Shown here in pieces: positions 16,324 through 25,547 of a stretch of DNA of 64,000 nt. The translations under genes and the position numbers were made by a program. The notes under the pieces are model-generated. The model searched no databases and had not been told where the DNA came from. It worked only from the letters and a program-made list of their open reading frames with translations. The stretch's first letter is position 1. Every line of letters starts with the position of its first letter. The DNA lies in NCBI RefSeq assembly GCF_013304445.1, contig NZ_JAAITA010000002.1, positions 62,001 to 126,000 of the forward strand, read 5' to 3'. Source of the DNA: Blautia hansenii (lineage in GTDB: Bacteria; Bacillota; Clostridia; Lachnospirales; Lachnospiraceae).

Positions 16324-17886
16324 CTACATCAACGGCGCAAACATACGAAGCACCTTTCCTATTACACGCATGTACAGCTTCTGCTTCTGATAATCTCCGG
16401 CCTTAATTTTGATACATTTTTTCAAGGTATTCCGGAAATCCTCCTCTACCGCAGCAATCTGAGAATTTTCATACAGCAACGCCCCACATTCAAAATGATG
16501 GAACAAGCTTCTGTAATCCAGATTGATGGTTCCCACCACGGCCTTTGTGTCATCAGAAACAAATACCTTGGCATGTACAAATCCCGGCTCGTATTCGTAA
16601 ATCTTCACACCTGCGTCCAAAAGTTCATTGTAATACGTTTTCGCCACTGCGAAGGCATATATTTTATCTGGTATATGAGGCATAATAATAGCCACGTCAA
16701 TGCCCCTTTTTGCCGCATAGGTCAGAGCCATTATCATTTCGTAATCCAATATCAGGTACGGCGTCATAATATGTACATATTTCTCGGCTGTGTTTAAAAT
16801 ATCCAGATAAACTTTTTTACCCACTCGCTCTTTTCCATAAGGGCTTACTTCATAAGGTATCACAAAACCGTCATTGGGCATGGAAAAATTTTCCGGAGTC
16901 TTATAACGCAAATAATGTTCTTCCTTCATCTCGGTAACGTTCCACATTTCCAGAAACATATAAGTAAAACGCTCCGCTGCCTTCCCCTTCAGCCGCACAG
17001 CCGTATCCTTCCAGTGTCCGAAGCGTACTTTGCGGTTGATATATTCGTCAGCCAGATTCGTTCCTCCTGTAAAAGCAACTTTTCCGTCAATTACCATGAT
17101 TTTCCTGTGATCTCTGTTGTTGTAATAAGTGGAAAAAACAGGACGGATAGGGGCAAACATCTTACACTGGATTCCCTGAGCCTGCAAAACCTTTGGATAA
17201 AAGTAAGGCAGCAGAGCCAACACGCACATACCGTCATACATGACTCTGACTTCTACGCCTGCTTTCGCCTTTTCCTTTAGAATATCCAGAATACTGTTCC
17301 ACATTTCCCCTTCTTCCACAATGAAAAACTCCAGAAAAATAAATTTCTCTGCCTTTTTCAGTTCCTCCAGCATATCTACAAACTGGTCATCCCCAAGAGG
17401 ATAATAGGTAACCTGCGTGTGGTCATAGACCGGTGAGTTGTCATATTCCTCCATGTAATCTGCAAAATGCCCCATCTGCGGATTCCGCTCTTTCAGCCGG
17501 GCCTTTACCTGCATATTCTGTGGTACGTACTGCTTTGTATACCCGGAGAGAAAGCGCAGTCTCCGAAACAGCATTTTCGTTCCCAGTTGTGTATACACAT
17601 AAAGGTAAAATAAGGCGCCGAATACCGGAAAAATAATCAGCGGAAGCATCCAGACCAGTTTAAACTCCGGACTGCCGCTGCTGTTAAACAAATGGAGCAC
17701 AACGCTGACGCTGAGCACAATAAATATCAGATAAAAAATATAACTGTACTCCCGCAGCCATATATAAATGGCTGTCAGAAGGGCAAACTGTACCAAAAAC
17801 GCAAAAACCACAATCAAGGTTCTTCCAAAAATAATGGTTTTTACCCCTTTCATGCCCTTTTTTTTCATTTCGTTTTTGTCTATCAT
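16324..17886 (-). CDS. cls: Cardiolipin synthase (phospholipase D family)
   Basis: Condenses two phosphatidylglycerols into cardiolipin at the membrane. The 520 residues start with two hydrophobic segments (about 15-60), followed by two PLD catalytic motifs: HRKIMVIDGKVAFTGG in the middle and HAKVFVSDDTKAVVGT near the C-terminus. Length and two-HKD layout fit bacterial Cls. The start lies six bases after the ligA stop, so the genes are probably one transcript. AGGAGA is ten bases before the ATG. Confidence 0.94.
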   Translation of the reverse strand: MIDKNEMKKKGMKGVKTIIFGRTLIVVFAFLVQFALLTAIYIWLREYSYIFYLIFIVLSVSVVLHLFNSSGSPEFKLVWMLPLIIFPVFGALFYLYVYTQLGTKMLFRRLRFLSGYTKQYVPQNMQVKARLKERNPQMGHFADYMEEYDNSPVYDHTQVTYYPLGDDQFVDMLEELKKAEKFIFLEFFIVEEGEMWNSILDILKEKAKAGVEVRVMYDGMCVLALLPYFYPKVLQAQGIQCKMFAPIRPVFSTYYNNRDHRKIMVIDGKVAFTGGTNLADEYINRKVRFGHWKDTAVRLKGKAAERFTYMFLEMWNVTEMKEEHYLRYKTPENFSMPNDGFVIPYEVSPYGKERVGKKVYLDILNTAEKYVHIMTPYLILDYEMIMALTYAAKRGIDVAIIMPHIPDKIYAFAVAKTYYNELLDAGVKIYEYEPGFVHAKVFVSDDTKAVVGTINLDYRSLFHHFECGALLYENSQIAAVEEDFRNTLKKCIKIKAGDYQKQKLYMRVIGKVLRMFAPLM

Positions 17887-17892
17887 GCCCTG

Positions 17893-19845
17893 TCACTCTC
17901 CTGCCATTTTCAAAAAATCTTCCTCCGACAGTATAGGAATTCCCAAATCCTTGGCTTTTTTGTTTTTGGAAGAATTGGAAGTTGTATCATTGTTAATCAG
18001 ATAATGGGTTTTGGAGGTTACGCTTCCCGTCACCTTGCCGCCTCTCTCTTCAATATATTCTTTTAGCTGTGCCCGGTTGGCAAAGTGTTCTACACTGCCG
18101 GTAATCACGAACTGTTTGCCTTCCAGAGAGGAATTTTCCTCTTTTTTCACAGTTTCCAGTTCCAGATGAGACAGCAGATGACGAAGCTTTCTCTGATTTT
18201 CCTCATCCTTAAAATATTCGGTATAGGTTTTGGCAATCACAGGCCCAATGCCTTCTATGTCACTGATTTCTTCCCCTGTAGCTGCAATGAGCCGTTCTAT
18301 ATCATAATCAAAGGCTTTACAGATAACCTTGGCATTGGCCAGTCCAATATTGGCAATTCCCAAACTGTACAAAAGCCGGGGCAGTGTGGTGTGTCTGGCT
18401 CTCTCCAGACTTACCATGAGATTTTCATAAGACTTCTCGCCAAAGCCCTCCATTCCCACAATTTCTTCCCGGTACCGGTCTATTTCAAAAATATCTCCGA
18501 AGTCCTTAATAAAGCCTTTCTGAATAAATTTTTCCAGTGTAGCCTCGGAAAGCCCGTCAATGTTCATGGCATCTCTGCTGACAAATAAGGTAAAAGACTT
18601 GATTTTCTTTGCCTGACACTGGGGATTCATGCAGTACAGAGATTCTACTTCATTGGTCTTCTGCACCCTGGCTTCCTGTCCGCACACCGGGCAGATATTG
18701 GGAATTTCCAGATTTCCGCTGCGGGTCAGGTTTTCCGCAATCTGTGGGATAATCATGTTAGCCTTATAAACCTGTATCTTATCCCCAATTCCCAACTGCA
18801 TTTCTTTCATAATACTGATGTTGTGCACACTGGCCCGGCTGACAGTGGTTCCCTCCAGTTCTACAGGGTCAAATATGGCCACCGGGTTAATAAGACCCGT
18901 CCTGGAGGGACTCCACTCAATTTTTCTTAACACAGTTTCCCGGATTTCATCCTGCCACTTAAAGGCGTAGGCATTTCTGGGGAATTTTGCCGTACTTCCT
19001 AAAGATTCTCCATAGGCAATGTCGTCATACAGCGCCACCAGTCCATCGGAAGGGAAATCGTTCTCTGCGACCTGATGGGCAAAATACTCCATAGCCTCAT
19101 CCAGAGCAGCTGCCGTCACCACCCGGTATTCCACCACTTCAAAGCCCTGTTCTTTCAGCCACAGAAACTGCTGCTCTCTGGAATTTTGAAAATCCACATC
19201 CTCAGCCTTTACCAGAGAAAACGCGTAAAAATGCACATTTCGCCTGGCGGTTATCTCGTTATTTAACTGCCGTACTGAACCGCTGCACAGATTCCGCGGA
19301 TTTTTATATCTGGCATCCACATCCTCTATCTGCCGGTTGATTTTTTCAAAATCAGAATACGTGATAATGGCCTCTCCCCGAAGCACCAGTTCTCCCTGAT
19401 ATCCTATCTGCAGAGGAATGTTTTTAAACACTCTGGCATTGTTGGTAATCACCTCACCCACGGTTCCGTTTCCCCTGGTGACTGCTTTTTCCAGTTTTCC
19501 ATTCCGATACGTCAGTACAATGGTAAGGCCATCCAGTTTCCAGGAAAGCAGGGTCTTATGCTCTCCCACAAACTGCCGCAGCGTTTCCCGGTCTTTCGTC
19601 TTATCCAGGGAAAGCATAGGACTTTCGTGGGCCTCTTTCGGCAGTTCTTCTAATGACGCATATCCCACAGAGACCGTAGGACTTCCTGCAAGGGTGACTC
19701 CTGTCTCTTCCTCCAGCTTTACCAGTTCGTCATACAATCTGTCATATTCAAAATTGCTCATGATTTCCCGGTCTTCCTGATAATAGGCCTTTGCGGCCTC
19801 CGTCAGCATGGGAATCAGTTCTTTCATTCTCTGCATCTTATCCAT
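17893..19845 (-). CDS. ligA: NAD-dependent DNA ligase, divergent LigA
   Basis: Seals nicks using NAD+. At 650 residues the domains are an N-terminal Ia region, the adenylation domain with nucleophile motif WKLDGLTIVL, an OB fold, a four-cysteine zinc finger (CPVCGQ and CMNPQC), helix-hairpin-helix repeats, and a C-terminal BRCT domain. Several conserved motifs are altered: TRGNGTVGEVIT for the usual TRGDGxxGEDVT, NPRNLCSGS for NPRNAAAGS, and DGLVAL where a lysine normally follows DGVV. It could be a second, specialised ligase. The start at ATG 19845 has GGAGG ten bases upstream and overlaps the previous gene by eight bases. Confidence 0.88.
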   Translation of the reverse strand: MDKMQRMKELIPMLTEAAKAYYQEDREIMSNFEYDRLYDELVKLEEETGVTLAGSPTVSVGYASLEELPKEAHESPMLSLDKTKDRETLRQFVGEHKTLLSWKLDGLTIVLTYRNGKLEKAVTRGNGTVGEVITNNARVFKNIPLQIGYQGELVLRGEAIITYSDFEKINRQIEDVDARYKNPRNLCSGSVRQLNNEITARRNVHFYAFSLVKAEDVDFQNSREQQFLWLKEQGFEVVEYRVVTAAALDEAMEYFAHQVAENDFPSDGLVALYDDIAYGESLGSTAKFPRNAYAFKWQDEIRETVLRKIEWSPSRTGLINPVAIFDPVELEGTTVSRASVHNISIMKEMQLGIGDKIQVYKANMIIPQIAENLTRSGNLEIPNICPVCGQEARVQKTNEVESLYCMNPQCQAKKIKSFTLFVSRDAMNIDGLSEATLEKFIQKGFIKDFGDIFEIDRYREEIVGMEGFGEKSYENLMVSLERARHTTLPRLLYSLGIANIGLANAKVICKAFDYDIERLIAATGEEISDIEGIGPVIAKTYTEYFKDEENQRKLRHLLSHLELETVKKEENSSLEGKQFVITGSVEHFANRAQLKEYIEERGGKVTGSVTSKTHYLINNDTTSNSSKNKKAKDLGIPILSEEDFLKMAGE

Positions 19846-20677
19846 GTTTCTCAAACCTCCGTTTTTGTTGTCCCTGATGTAGTCCTTTCCTGTCTTTGAC
19901 AGGGGTTCTGTATTTTCCCGCGTTTTTTACAGGCTTTCCTCCGGTATAGGTTTCCTGCACTTTTCCTGCCTTTTTCTCCTGCTCACGTTTCTCTAACAGC
20001 CGGGTGAGCTCTTCCATTTCTTCCCCGGTGGCTGCCCGATACTGTCCTACAGCCAGGTCTCCCAAACAGACATTCATAATCCGCACACGTTTCAGACGCT
20101 TCACTTCATATCCAAGATAATGACACATTCGCCGTATCTGCCGGTTCAAACCCTGGGTCAGCACAATCCGAAAACTGCGCTCTCCTTCCTTTGTAACTTT
20201 GCAGGCTCTGGTAACGGTTCCCAGAATGGGGACACCCTTTCCCATGGCCGCCAAAAATTCTTCCGTCACCGGCCTGTCTACGGTAACCACATACTCTTTT
20301 TCGTGGCCATTGCCTGCTTTCATCATTCGGTTCACCAGTTCGCCCTGATTGGTCAGAAGCAGCAGTCCTTCGGAGTCTTTATCCAGCCTTCCTGCATAAT
20401 ATACCCGTATTGGATAATTTATATAAGAAATCACGTTTTTTTTCACACGCAAGTCTGTGGTACACTCAATTCCTCTGGGTTTATGAAAAACCAAAAGCAC
20501 CTTTTTCTCTTCTCTGCGGATTTCTTTCCCATCTATGAGAATCCGGCTGGAGTCTTCCACCTGGGTTCCTAAGGCCGCCGGTTCGCCGTCTATGAGAATT
20601 CTGCCCTCCTGCACCAGACGGTCTGCCTCTCTTCTGGAACAGACTCCTGCCTCACTTAAATACTTATTTAAACGCAT
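19838..20677 (-). CDS. Pseudouridine synthase, RluF/RluB type
   Basis: Isomerises specific uridines in 23S rRNA. The 279 residues start with an S4 RNA-binding domain (MRLNKYLSEAGVCSRREADRL), followed by the RsuA-family catalytic domain with the active-site aspartate in YYAGRLDKDSEGLLLLT and the motif LTQGLNRQIRRMCHYLGY. QGLNRQIRRMC resembles RluF. The last 50 residues form a basic, low-complexity tail rich in Lys, Arg and Gln that may bind RNA. First gene of a probable rluF-ligA-cls-metA transcript. Confidence 0.9.
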   Translation of the reverse strand: MRLNKYLSEAGVCSRREADRLVQEGRILIDGEPAALGTQVEDSSRILIDGKEIRREEKKVLLVFHKPRGIECTTDLRVKKNVISYINYPIRVYYAGRLDKDSEGLLLLTNQGELVNRMMKAGNGHEKEYVVTVDRPVTEEFLAAMGKGVPILGTVTRACKVTKEGERSFRIVLTQGLNRQIRRMCHYLGYEVKRLKRVRIMNVCLGDLAVGQYRAATGEEMEELTRLLEKREQEKKAGKVQETYTGGKPVKNAGKYRTPVKDRKGLHQGQQKRRFEKHG

Positions 20678-20782
20678 AATATCTCCCTTTTTTTACCGCC
20701 CAACGCTGGTATACGGTCTGCACAATGTGGGACTATTATACCACAATTTCCCCGGTAAAGGAAAGATTTCTTCCAAACCCGG

Positions 20783-20812
20783 TTGCTATTTTCCCATGAT
20801 TCAAGGTATAAT
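20783..20812 (+). promoter_or_regulatory. Promoter of the cell-wall-binding repeat gene
   Basis: TTGCTA (20783-20788), an 18-base spacer and TATAAT (20807-20812), 67 bases before the start codon. Confidence 0.55.
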
Positions 20813-20878
20813 AAGAACGGCAACGAAAACTTTAAGGCGGACTGACAGGACAGTCTGACTGACAAAAGAGGAGACAGC

Positions 20879-22006
20879 ATGAAAGTTACAAAAAAGGGAT
20901 TTTTTCTTACCGTGTTCGTTCTTCTTCTGGGTGCTTTTTTTGTTCTGGCCCCGCCCTTTGCCTGTGTACTGGTAAGAAACTATCTGGTTGCTTACGAAAA
21001 CAGGCAGGAGGCCATGAAGGAGGACCACTGGGTTTACAATGCAACCGGTAAACGCTATGTCTACCATGACGGCTCTGTGATTCAAAATGACAGCAAGGTA
21101 CTGGACAATGTGACCTACTATTTTGATTCCAAAGGCTATGTGAAAACAGGCTGGGTGCAGGATAAGGGCAAGCTCTATTACCGCAATTCTGACGGTTCCC
21201 CGGTTTCCGGCTGGTTTGAAGACGAAAACGGGAAATATTACCTGCTAGAAGACGGCTCTCCCACCATCGGCTGGGCAGATATTGAAAATAAAAAATATTA
21301 TTTTCAAAGCAATGGCGTCATGGCTGTGGGCATGACGGAAATCGACGGCGCACAGCATCTCTTTAATGAGGACGGCTCTGTATCCTCCGGCTGGGCGGAA
21401 GATGACGGCAAAAAATACTATCGTGATGATACCGGTGCCCTGACTGTAGGATTCAAGGATATTGACGGCAAAACTTATTACTTCCGGGAGGACGGCACTA
21501 TGGCTACAGGCTGGATTACCAACGGCAATGACCGCTACTATATGGACCAGGACGGTTCCAAGGTAACCAATGCCTGGATTGAAGAGGAAGGACAAAAGCA
21601 TTTCGTAGACAAAGACGGCAAAGAATTAAAAGGCTGGGTAACCGTCAGCGGGAAGAAATATTTTCTCAATGAAGAAGGTATTCTGGCATCTTCCGGCTGG
21701 ATGAAACAGGACAATAAATGGTACTTCATTGACAAAGACGGCAGCGCCAAAACCGGACTGTTCCAGGACAGTGGAAAATGGTACTTCCTTACTGCAGAAG
21801 GCGAACTGAAAAACGGCTGGGTAGAACAAAACGGCAAAAAATATTATCTTGCCAATGCACAGCTTATGACAGGCTGGAGAAAAATCGACAACAAACAATA
21901 TTATTTTAATGAAGACGGCACCATGGCCACAGGCTGGATTACCATTGACGGAAAATCCTATTTTCTGAAAGAAGACGGCAGTTTGGACGCCACTGCAAAA
22001 AAATGA
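20879..22006 (+). CDS. Secreted or membrane-anchored cell-wall-binding repeat protein
   Basis: A 375-residue protein. Residues 7-32 are a hydrophobic signal or anchor (GFFLTVFVLLLGAFFVLAPP). Nearly all the rest is about 16 copies of a 20-residue aromatic repeat of the choline-binding/glucan-binding type, for example WVQDKGKLYYRNSDGSPVSG and WITIDGKSYFLKEDGSL. No enzymatic domain is present, so the protein probably binds wall polymers or glucans as a structural or adhesive factor. GAGGAG precedes the start. It is followed directly by a terminator. Confidence 0.88.
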   Translation: MKVTKKGFFLTVFVLLLGAFFVLAPPFACVLVRNYLVAYENRQEAMKEDHWVYNATGKRYVYHDGSVIQNDSKVLDNVTYYFDSKGYVKTGWVQDKGKLYYRNSDGSPVSGWFEDENGKYYLLEDGSPTIGWADIENKKYYFQSNGVMAVGMTEIDGAQHLFNEDGSVSSGWAEDDGKKYYRDDTGALTVGFKDIDGKTYYFREDGTMATGWITNGNDRYYMDQDGSKVTNAWIEEEGQKHFVDKDGKELKGWVTVSGKKYFLNEEGILASSGWMKQDNKWYFIDKDGSAKTGLFQDSGKWYFLTAEGELKNGWVEQNGKKYYLANAQLMTGWRKIDNKQYYFNEDGTMATGWITIDGKSYFLKEDGSLDATAKK

Positions 22007-22034
22007 GGAGCAGGAAATTCCTGTTCCTCATTTT
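22000..22034. terminator. Bidirectional terminator
   Basis: AAAATGAGGAGCAGGAA (22000-22016) is followed by its near-perfect complement TTCCTGTTCCTCATTTT to 22034. It begins within the stop codon region of the repeat gene and separates it from the convergent SH3 gene. Confidence 0.88.
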
Positions 22035-22049
22035 CTCTTTTCTATACTC

Positions 22050-22955
22050 TTATTGCAGTAAATCCGCATATACATAGGCTTCCTGCCCGTTATACTCCAC
22101 TTTAATCCAGTTGTCTTCTCCGTTTTCCAGCTTCTTCACCTGGTCGCCGGCTTTCAGCCTTCCCAGAATCTCTGCATTAGTCGTGGAATCCGCACGCACA
22201 TTACAGTCTTCCTTTGCCGTGAGCATATCGCCGTTGTCTGCCATCTGCGCGGTATTCACTTCCTTACCTAACTTTTCTTCAAAGGCTTTTAACTCTGCAT
22301 CAGACGCCATAGCTTCATTCAGTTTATTCTCCACATCTTCAATCAGCGTCATCACATCTTTTTCCTGTCTGGTCTTTTCGATACATTCCTGTACTTCCGC
22401 ATCACTGTCATCGTTGTGAATCACATAATTTCCGCTGTCATTTTTGATAACATAGAGCTCTGAAAGTCCCGGCGCTGCTGTTTTCACATCCTTAAACTTC
22501 AAGTCATAGGAAACAAAAACTACATAGCTGTCTTTTTCCAGTCCTTGCTTGGTGTAAACTACAATATTATCATAGCTTTCAATATACGTCGCATTGGTTA
22601 CCTTTGCCTCATCTGTGGCATCGAAGTTATCCGTTAATTCTTTCATCTTGGCGACGTCTTTCTGTCCCCATGCTGTATAAAAGGACTCAATCAGGGCATT
22701 TACTTCAGGGTATGCATTCTTTTCAAGAGCATTCTCATCTTCCTTATCCGCATCGTCTTTCTCTGCTTCATCGGAATCTGTGGAATCTTTCTTTTGCTCT
22801 GTCTTTTTCTCCGTATCTTTTGGCTTTTCATCAGAAAATCCTCCGGTTAAAGCTTTGACGCCAAAAAATAATAAGACAAGAGCAAGCAGAATTGCCAGAC
22901 CCAGAAGAATATACCTCAGATTATCTGAGAGCCATTCTCTGAAATTGTCTAACAT
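22050..22955 (-). CDS. Membrane-anchored SH3-domain protein
   Basis: A 301-residue protein. Residues 14-36 form one membrane segment (YILLGLAILLALVLLFFGV), followed by a highly charged Lys/Glu/Asp linker (about 40-75). A NTF2-like region follows (ALIESFYTAWGQKDVAKMKE to YVIHNDDSD), and a bacterial SH3 domain ends the protein (NVRADSTTNAEILGRLKAGD; WIKVEYNGQEAYVYADLL). The large part is extracytoplasmic. SH3b domains usually bind peptidoglycan peptides, so a wall-associated role is plausible; the specific function is unknown. Confidence 0.85.
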   Translation of the reverse strand: MLDNFREWLSDNLRYILLGLAILLALVLLFFGVKALTGGFSDEKPKDTEKKTEQKKDSTDSDEAEKDDADKEDENALEKNAYPEVNALIESFYTAWGQKDVAKMKELTDNFDATDEAKVTNATYIESYDNIVVYTKQGLEKDSYVVFVSYDLKFKDVKTAAPGLSELYVIKNDSGNYVIHNDDSDAEVQECIEKTRQEKDVMTLIEDVENKLNEAMASDAELKAFEEKLGKEVNTAQMADNGDMLTAKEDCNVRADSTTNAEILGRLKAGDQVKKLENGEDNWIKVEYNGQEAYVYADLLQ

Positions 22956-23006
22956 ACCTTTCCTCCTTATATTCCCTTATCCCTATGCTCTCCCCAAAGC
23001 ACAAAA

Positions 23007-23079
23007 CACACCCGGAGGGAATCGAACCCCCGACACGTGGTACCGGAAACCACTGCTCTATCCCCTGAGCTACGAGTGC
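23007..23079 (-). tRNA. tRNA-Arg, anticodon CCG
   Basis: The minus strand folds as a complete 73-base cloverleaf. The acceptor arm is GCACTCG with CGGGTGT, the D arm GCTC/GAGC, and the anticodon stem GTGGT/ACCAC encloses TTCCGGT, giving anticodon CCG (Arg, codon CGG). The T arm is GGGGG-TTCGATT-CCCTC and the discriminator base is G. No CCA is encoded; TTTTG follows. Confidence 0.95.
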
Positions 23080-23101
23080 CTGCGATTGTTACATCTTGGT
23101 T

Positions 23102-23130
23102 ATCATACCACACATTTTGGAAAATGTAAA
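23102..23130 (-). promoter_or_regulatory. Promoter of tRNA-Arg
   Basis: TTTACA (23130-23125), 17 bases, TATGAT (23107-23102) on the minus strand, 23 bases upstream of the mature 5' end. Confidence 0.7.
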
Positions 23131-23154
23131 GACCTATACGCATTTTTGGGAAAT

Positions 23155-23185
23155 GACACCCTGTTCATCCCAAAAACAGGGTGTC
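23155..23185 (-). terminator. Probable terminator of the DUF5688 gene
   Basis: GACACCCTGTT (23155-23165) pairs perfectly with AACAGGGTGTC (23175-23185). It lies 12 bases beyond the stop codon of the minus-strand gene. The following T-tract is weak (TCATTT). Confidence 0.6.
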
Positions 23186-23196
23186 AGCCCCCACTT

Positions 23197-24078
23197 TTAC
23201 ATCATAAGAGCGGCTTTTTTCCTGTCATAATAATAAACCTCATTAGAGAGAATCTCCTCCTCTTCTACCTGTTTTTCATTCACCTCTCTCACCATTTTCT
23301 TTAACTCCAAACGGGAATACTGTCCCCGGTCCGGGACGAGAATACATTCATGAACGCTGCTTGGAAGAATGTAGAAATTCCCCCGCAGCAGACCTGCGAT
23401 ATGACTTAAGACATGAGGATAAAGGATAACTGCTGCGCCAAAACATTTTTCTTTGTTGGTCAGCACATACATCAGTTCCTCTTCCCTTGAAAATTCCGGG
23501 CTTTCTCCGGTAAGCTCTGCAATCAGGGCTTCCATTCCCTGAAGTGTGTAGGGAAGCTTCCGGCTGGTATTGTGCACGGCGTCTTCCAGCAGACAACGTC
23601 TGGTAATGCCCCAGGCTTCCAGATTGCAGTTGTGGATTAACACCGTGGCCCCGTGAAAGTTTCCCCCTTCCACCCGGTAATAAAAAACCACTGCCAAATC
23701 CAGATATTTTATATGCGGCATTTTGTCCAGGCGTTTCCGATTCATTTCGTAATTAATCAGTTTATAATAAATTCTGGTTCTGGCCTGTCCGTAATCTTCA
23801 AAATTCTCCATGGAAATCTCTGTCTCCGGCTTCTGCAATTCTTCAAATGCCAGAATTTCCTTTGCCAGTTCTTCCATAGAGGCGTTTTCTTCCCAGGCCT
23901 CATACAGTTCTTCCAGATAAAGGGTGGGGGCTATGTTTTTTCCCTCCTTACGGATAATAATGCCATCCAGTAAAACGCCGTTATTTTTCTCTATCTGGTG
24001 CAAAGATACTTCCTTTTTTTCTCCTGCGGCTCTTTGCAGCACCTCCAATAGTTCTGTTTTGAAAGTTTCATAGTCCAT
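23197..24078 (-). CDS. DUF5688 family protein
   Basis: A 293-residue cytoplasmic protein of a family common in Lachnospiraceae. It has no signal peptide or membrane segment. Recognisable features are the N-terminal NNGVLLDGIIIRKEGKNIAPTLY, the middle LAVVFYYRVEGGNFHGA and the C-terminal HECILVPDRGQYSRLELKKM. The function of the family is unknown to me. It is monocistronic, with 233 bases of non-coding sequence upstream in which I see no further gene. Confidence 0.8.
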   Translation of the reverse strand: MDYETFKTELLEVLQRAAGEKKEVSLHQIEKNNGVLLDGIIIRKEGKNIAPTLYLEELYEAWEENASMEELAKEILAFEELQKPETEISMENFEDYGQARTRIYYKLINYEMNRKRLDKMPHIKYLDLAVVFYYRVEGGNFHGATVLIHNCNLEAWGITRRCLLEDAVHNTSRKLPYTLQGMEALIAELTGESPEFSREEELMYVLTNKEKCFGAAVILYPHVLSHIAGLLRGNFYILPSSVHECILVPDRGQYSRLELKKMVREVNEKQVEEEEILSNEVYYYDRKKAALMM

Positions 24079-24253
24079 ACATATTTTTCCTTTCTGAAAT
24101 AATTATTTATATAAATCAGAACAGAAAAAGTACCTGGTGTGCCAGACGGACTTTCCCTGCTGCTGCTTTATATCACTTCCTGTTTGTATCTGGAAAAATC
24201 TTTCACGAATGTGTGTGAATAAAAATAAAATCAGAAATGTAAAAAGAATTTCA

Positions 24254-24301
24254 AGTCAAATCCGCGGGACGGATACGCCAAAGACACCGCCCCCGGATTC
24301 T
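24254..24301 (-). terminator. Possible terminator of efp
   Basis: On the minus strand TCCGGGGGCGG and CCGTCCCGCGGA can pair with one bulge, 11 bases past the efp stop codon, followed by TTTGACTT. The stem is imperfect and the T-tract short. Confidence 0.4.
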
Positions 24302-24311
24302 TATATCTGTC

Positions 24312-24869
24312 TTATACTCTGGACAGGTATTCTCCTGTTCTTGTATCGATTTTGATAACATCGCCCTGGTTTACGAACAGAGGTACATATACTGTGGCTC
24401 CTGTCTCTACAGTTGCAGGTTTTGTTGCGCCCTGCGCTGTATTTCCGGCAAAGCCCGGCTCTGTATCTGTGATTTCCAGTTCTACGAATAATGGCGGTTC
24501 AATCGCGAATACGCTTCCGTTGTAAGAACATACTTTTACAGTTTCGTTCTCTTTTACGAATTTCAGAGAATCGCCTACTGTATCCTGGCCGATTGCAATC
24601 TGGTCATAAGTTTCATTGTTCATGAAGTTGAACAAATCGCCATCGCTGTATAAATACTGCATATCCACACGTTCAATACGAGCCTGTGGGAATTTTTCAG
24701 TTGGTCTGAAAGTTCTTTCAATAATTCCGCCACTGATAACATTTTTTAATTTTGTTCTAACGAATGCAGCACCTTTACCTGGTTTAACGTGCTGGAATTC
24801 CATAATCTGTACTACGTTACCATCAATTTCCAGTGTGAGACCATTTTTAAAATCTCCTGCTGATATCAT
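24312..24869 (-). CDS. efp: Translation elongation factor P
   Basis: Relieves ribosome stalling at polyproline stretches. At 185 residues it is exactly the family length. It begins [17 protein letters not shown], and the tip loop [14 protein letters not shown] presents Lys32, the residue modified in Bacillus-type EF-P. The C-terminal OB domain ends [13 protein letters not shown]. The true start is ATG 24869, with AAGGAGG nine bases upstream; a longer reading adds 17 unrelated residues. A HAD phosphatase gene lies 84 bases upstream on the same strand. I see no EpmA/B-type modifying enzyme in the window. Confidence 0.97.
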   Translation of the reverse strand: MISAGDFKNGLTLEIDGNVVQIMEFQHVKPGKGAAFVRTKLKNVISGGIIERTFRPTEKFPQARIERVDMQYLYSDGDLFNFMNNETYDQIAIGQDTVGDSLKFVKENETVKVCSYNGSVFAIEPPLFVELEITDTEPGFAGNTAQGATKPATVETGATVYVPLFVNQGDVIKIDTRTGEYLSRV

Positions 24870-24953
24870 AATGATATTCCTCCTTATTTCGTCCATTGGG
24901 AAAACCTGTGTTTTTTCCACTGTACTTCATTTTATAATACATCCGGGCAATTT

Positions 24954-25466
24954 TCAACTGTTTTTTCTCTTTCTTTTCTCTTTCTTATAAAAATACAGCA
25001 CGATTTTTTCCAGTTTCCGCTTTAATACAATCTGAATCTCTTCTTTTGGATGAATGGGCTTTACCAAAATATTGTAAATTCCCGTTCTCTTTGCCCCGTA
25101 AACATCTGTAAAAAGCTGGTCTCCCACAAAAATCGTGTTTTCCAGAGAAGTTCCCATAAGTTCCATGGCCTTTCGGTAATTCTTCCTGGAAGGTTTATGG
25201 GCGTTTTCAATAAAATGTACCTGAATGTTCTGGTTAAAAGAGCTGACACGCTCATACTGATTATTGGACAACAGACAGCACTGAAAGCCTGTGTTTTTCA
25301 GTCCGGCAAAAAGAGCCTCTGCCTTTTCGTCTGCCGGTGCCCCGTGGGGAACCAGAGTATTGTCAATGTCGAAAATGACGCCTCTGTACCCCTTTTTGTA
25401 AAGAGCATCGAAATCTATGAGATAAGTAGAATCCAGATATTCATCCGGGAAAAATTTCTGAAACAT
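24954..25466 (-). CDS. yqeG: YqeG family HAD IIIA-type phosphatase
   Basis: A 170-residue HAD phosphatase. Motif I is GVIFDIDNTLVPHG, motif II LLSNNQ, and motif IV VGDQLFTDVYGAKR. YqeG is related to the phosphatidylglycerophosphate phosphatase Gep4, so a lipid phosphate or small phosphate substrate is plausible. The ATG at 25466 (MFQKFFPDEY) with AGGAAG upstream is chosen; the longer reading from 25502 begins with unrelated residues. It lies upstream of efp and downstream of citrate synthase. Confidence 0.88.
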   Translation of the reverse strand: MFQKFFPDEYLDSTYLIDFDALYKKGYRGVIFDIDNTLVPHGAPADEKAEALFAGLKNTGFQCCLLSNNQYERVSSFNQNIQVHFIENAHKPSRKNYRKAMELMGTSLENTIFVGDQLFTDVYGAKRTGIYNILVKPIHPKEEIQIVLKRKLEKIVLYFYKKEKRKRKNS

Positions 25467-25547
25467 ATTTTCTTCCTTTCCTGTACCCGCTTTGTAAAAC
25501 ACTCTGCATTTTCTCTATGGTAACAGGTACAGGCGGTATTTGTCAAA

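Noticed and set aside
24137-24355. Short plus-strand ORF upstream of the DUF5688 gene
   Set aside because: No ribosome binding site, unlike any family I know, and it runs into the end of efp.
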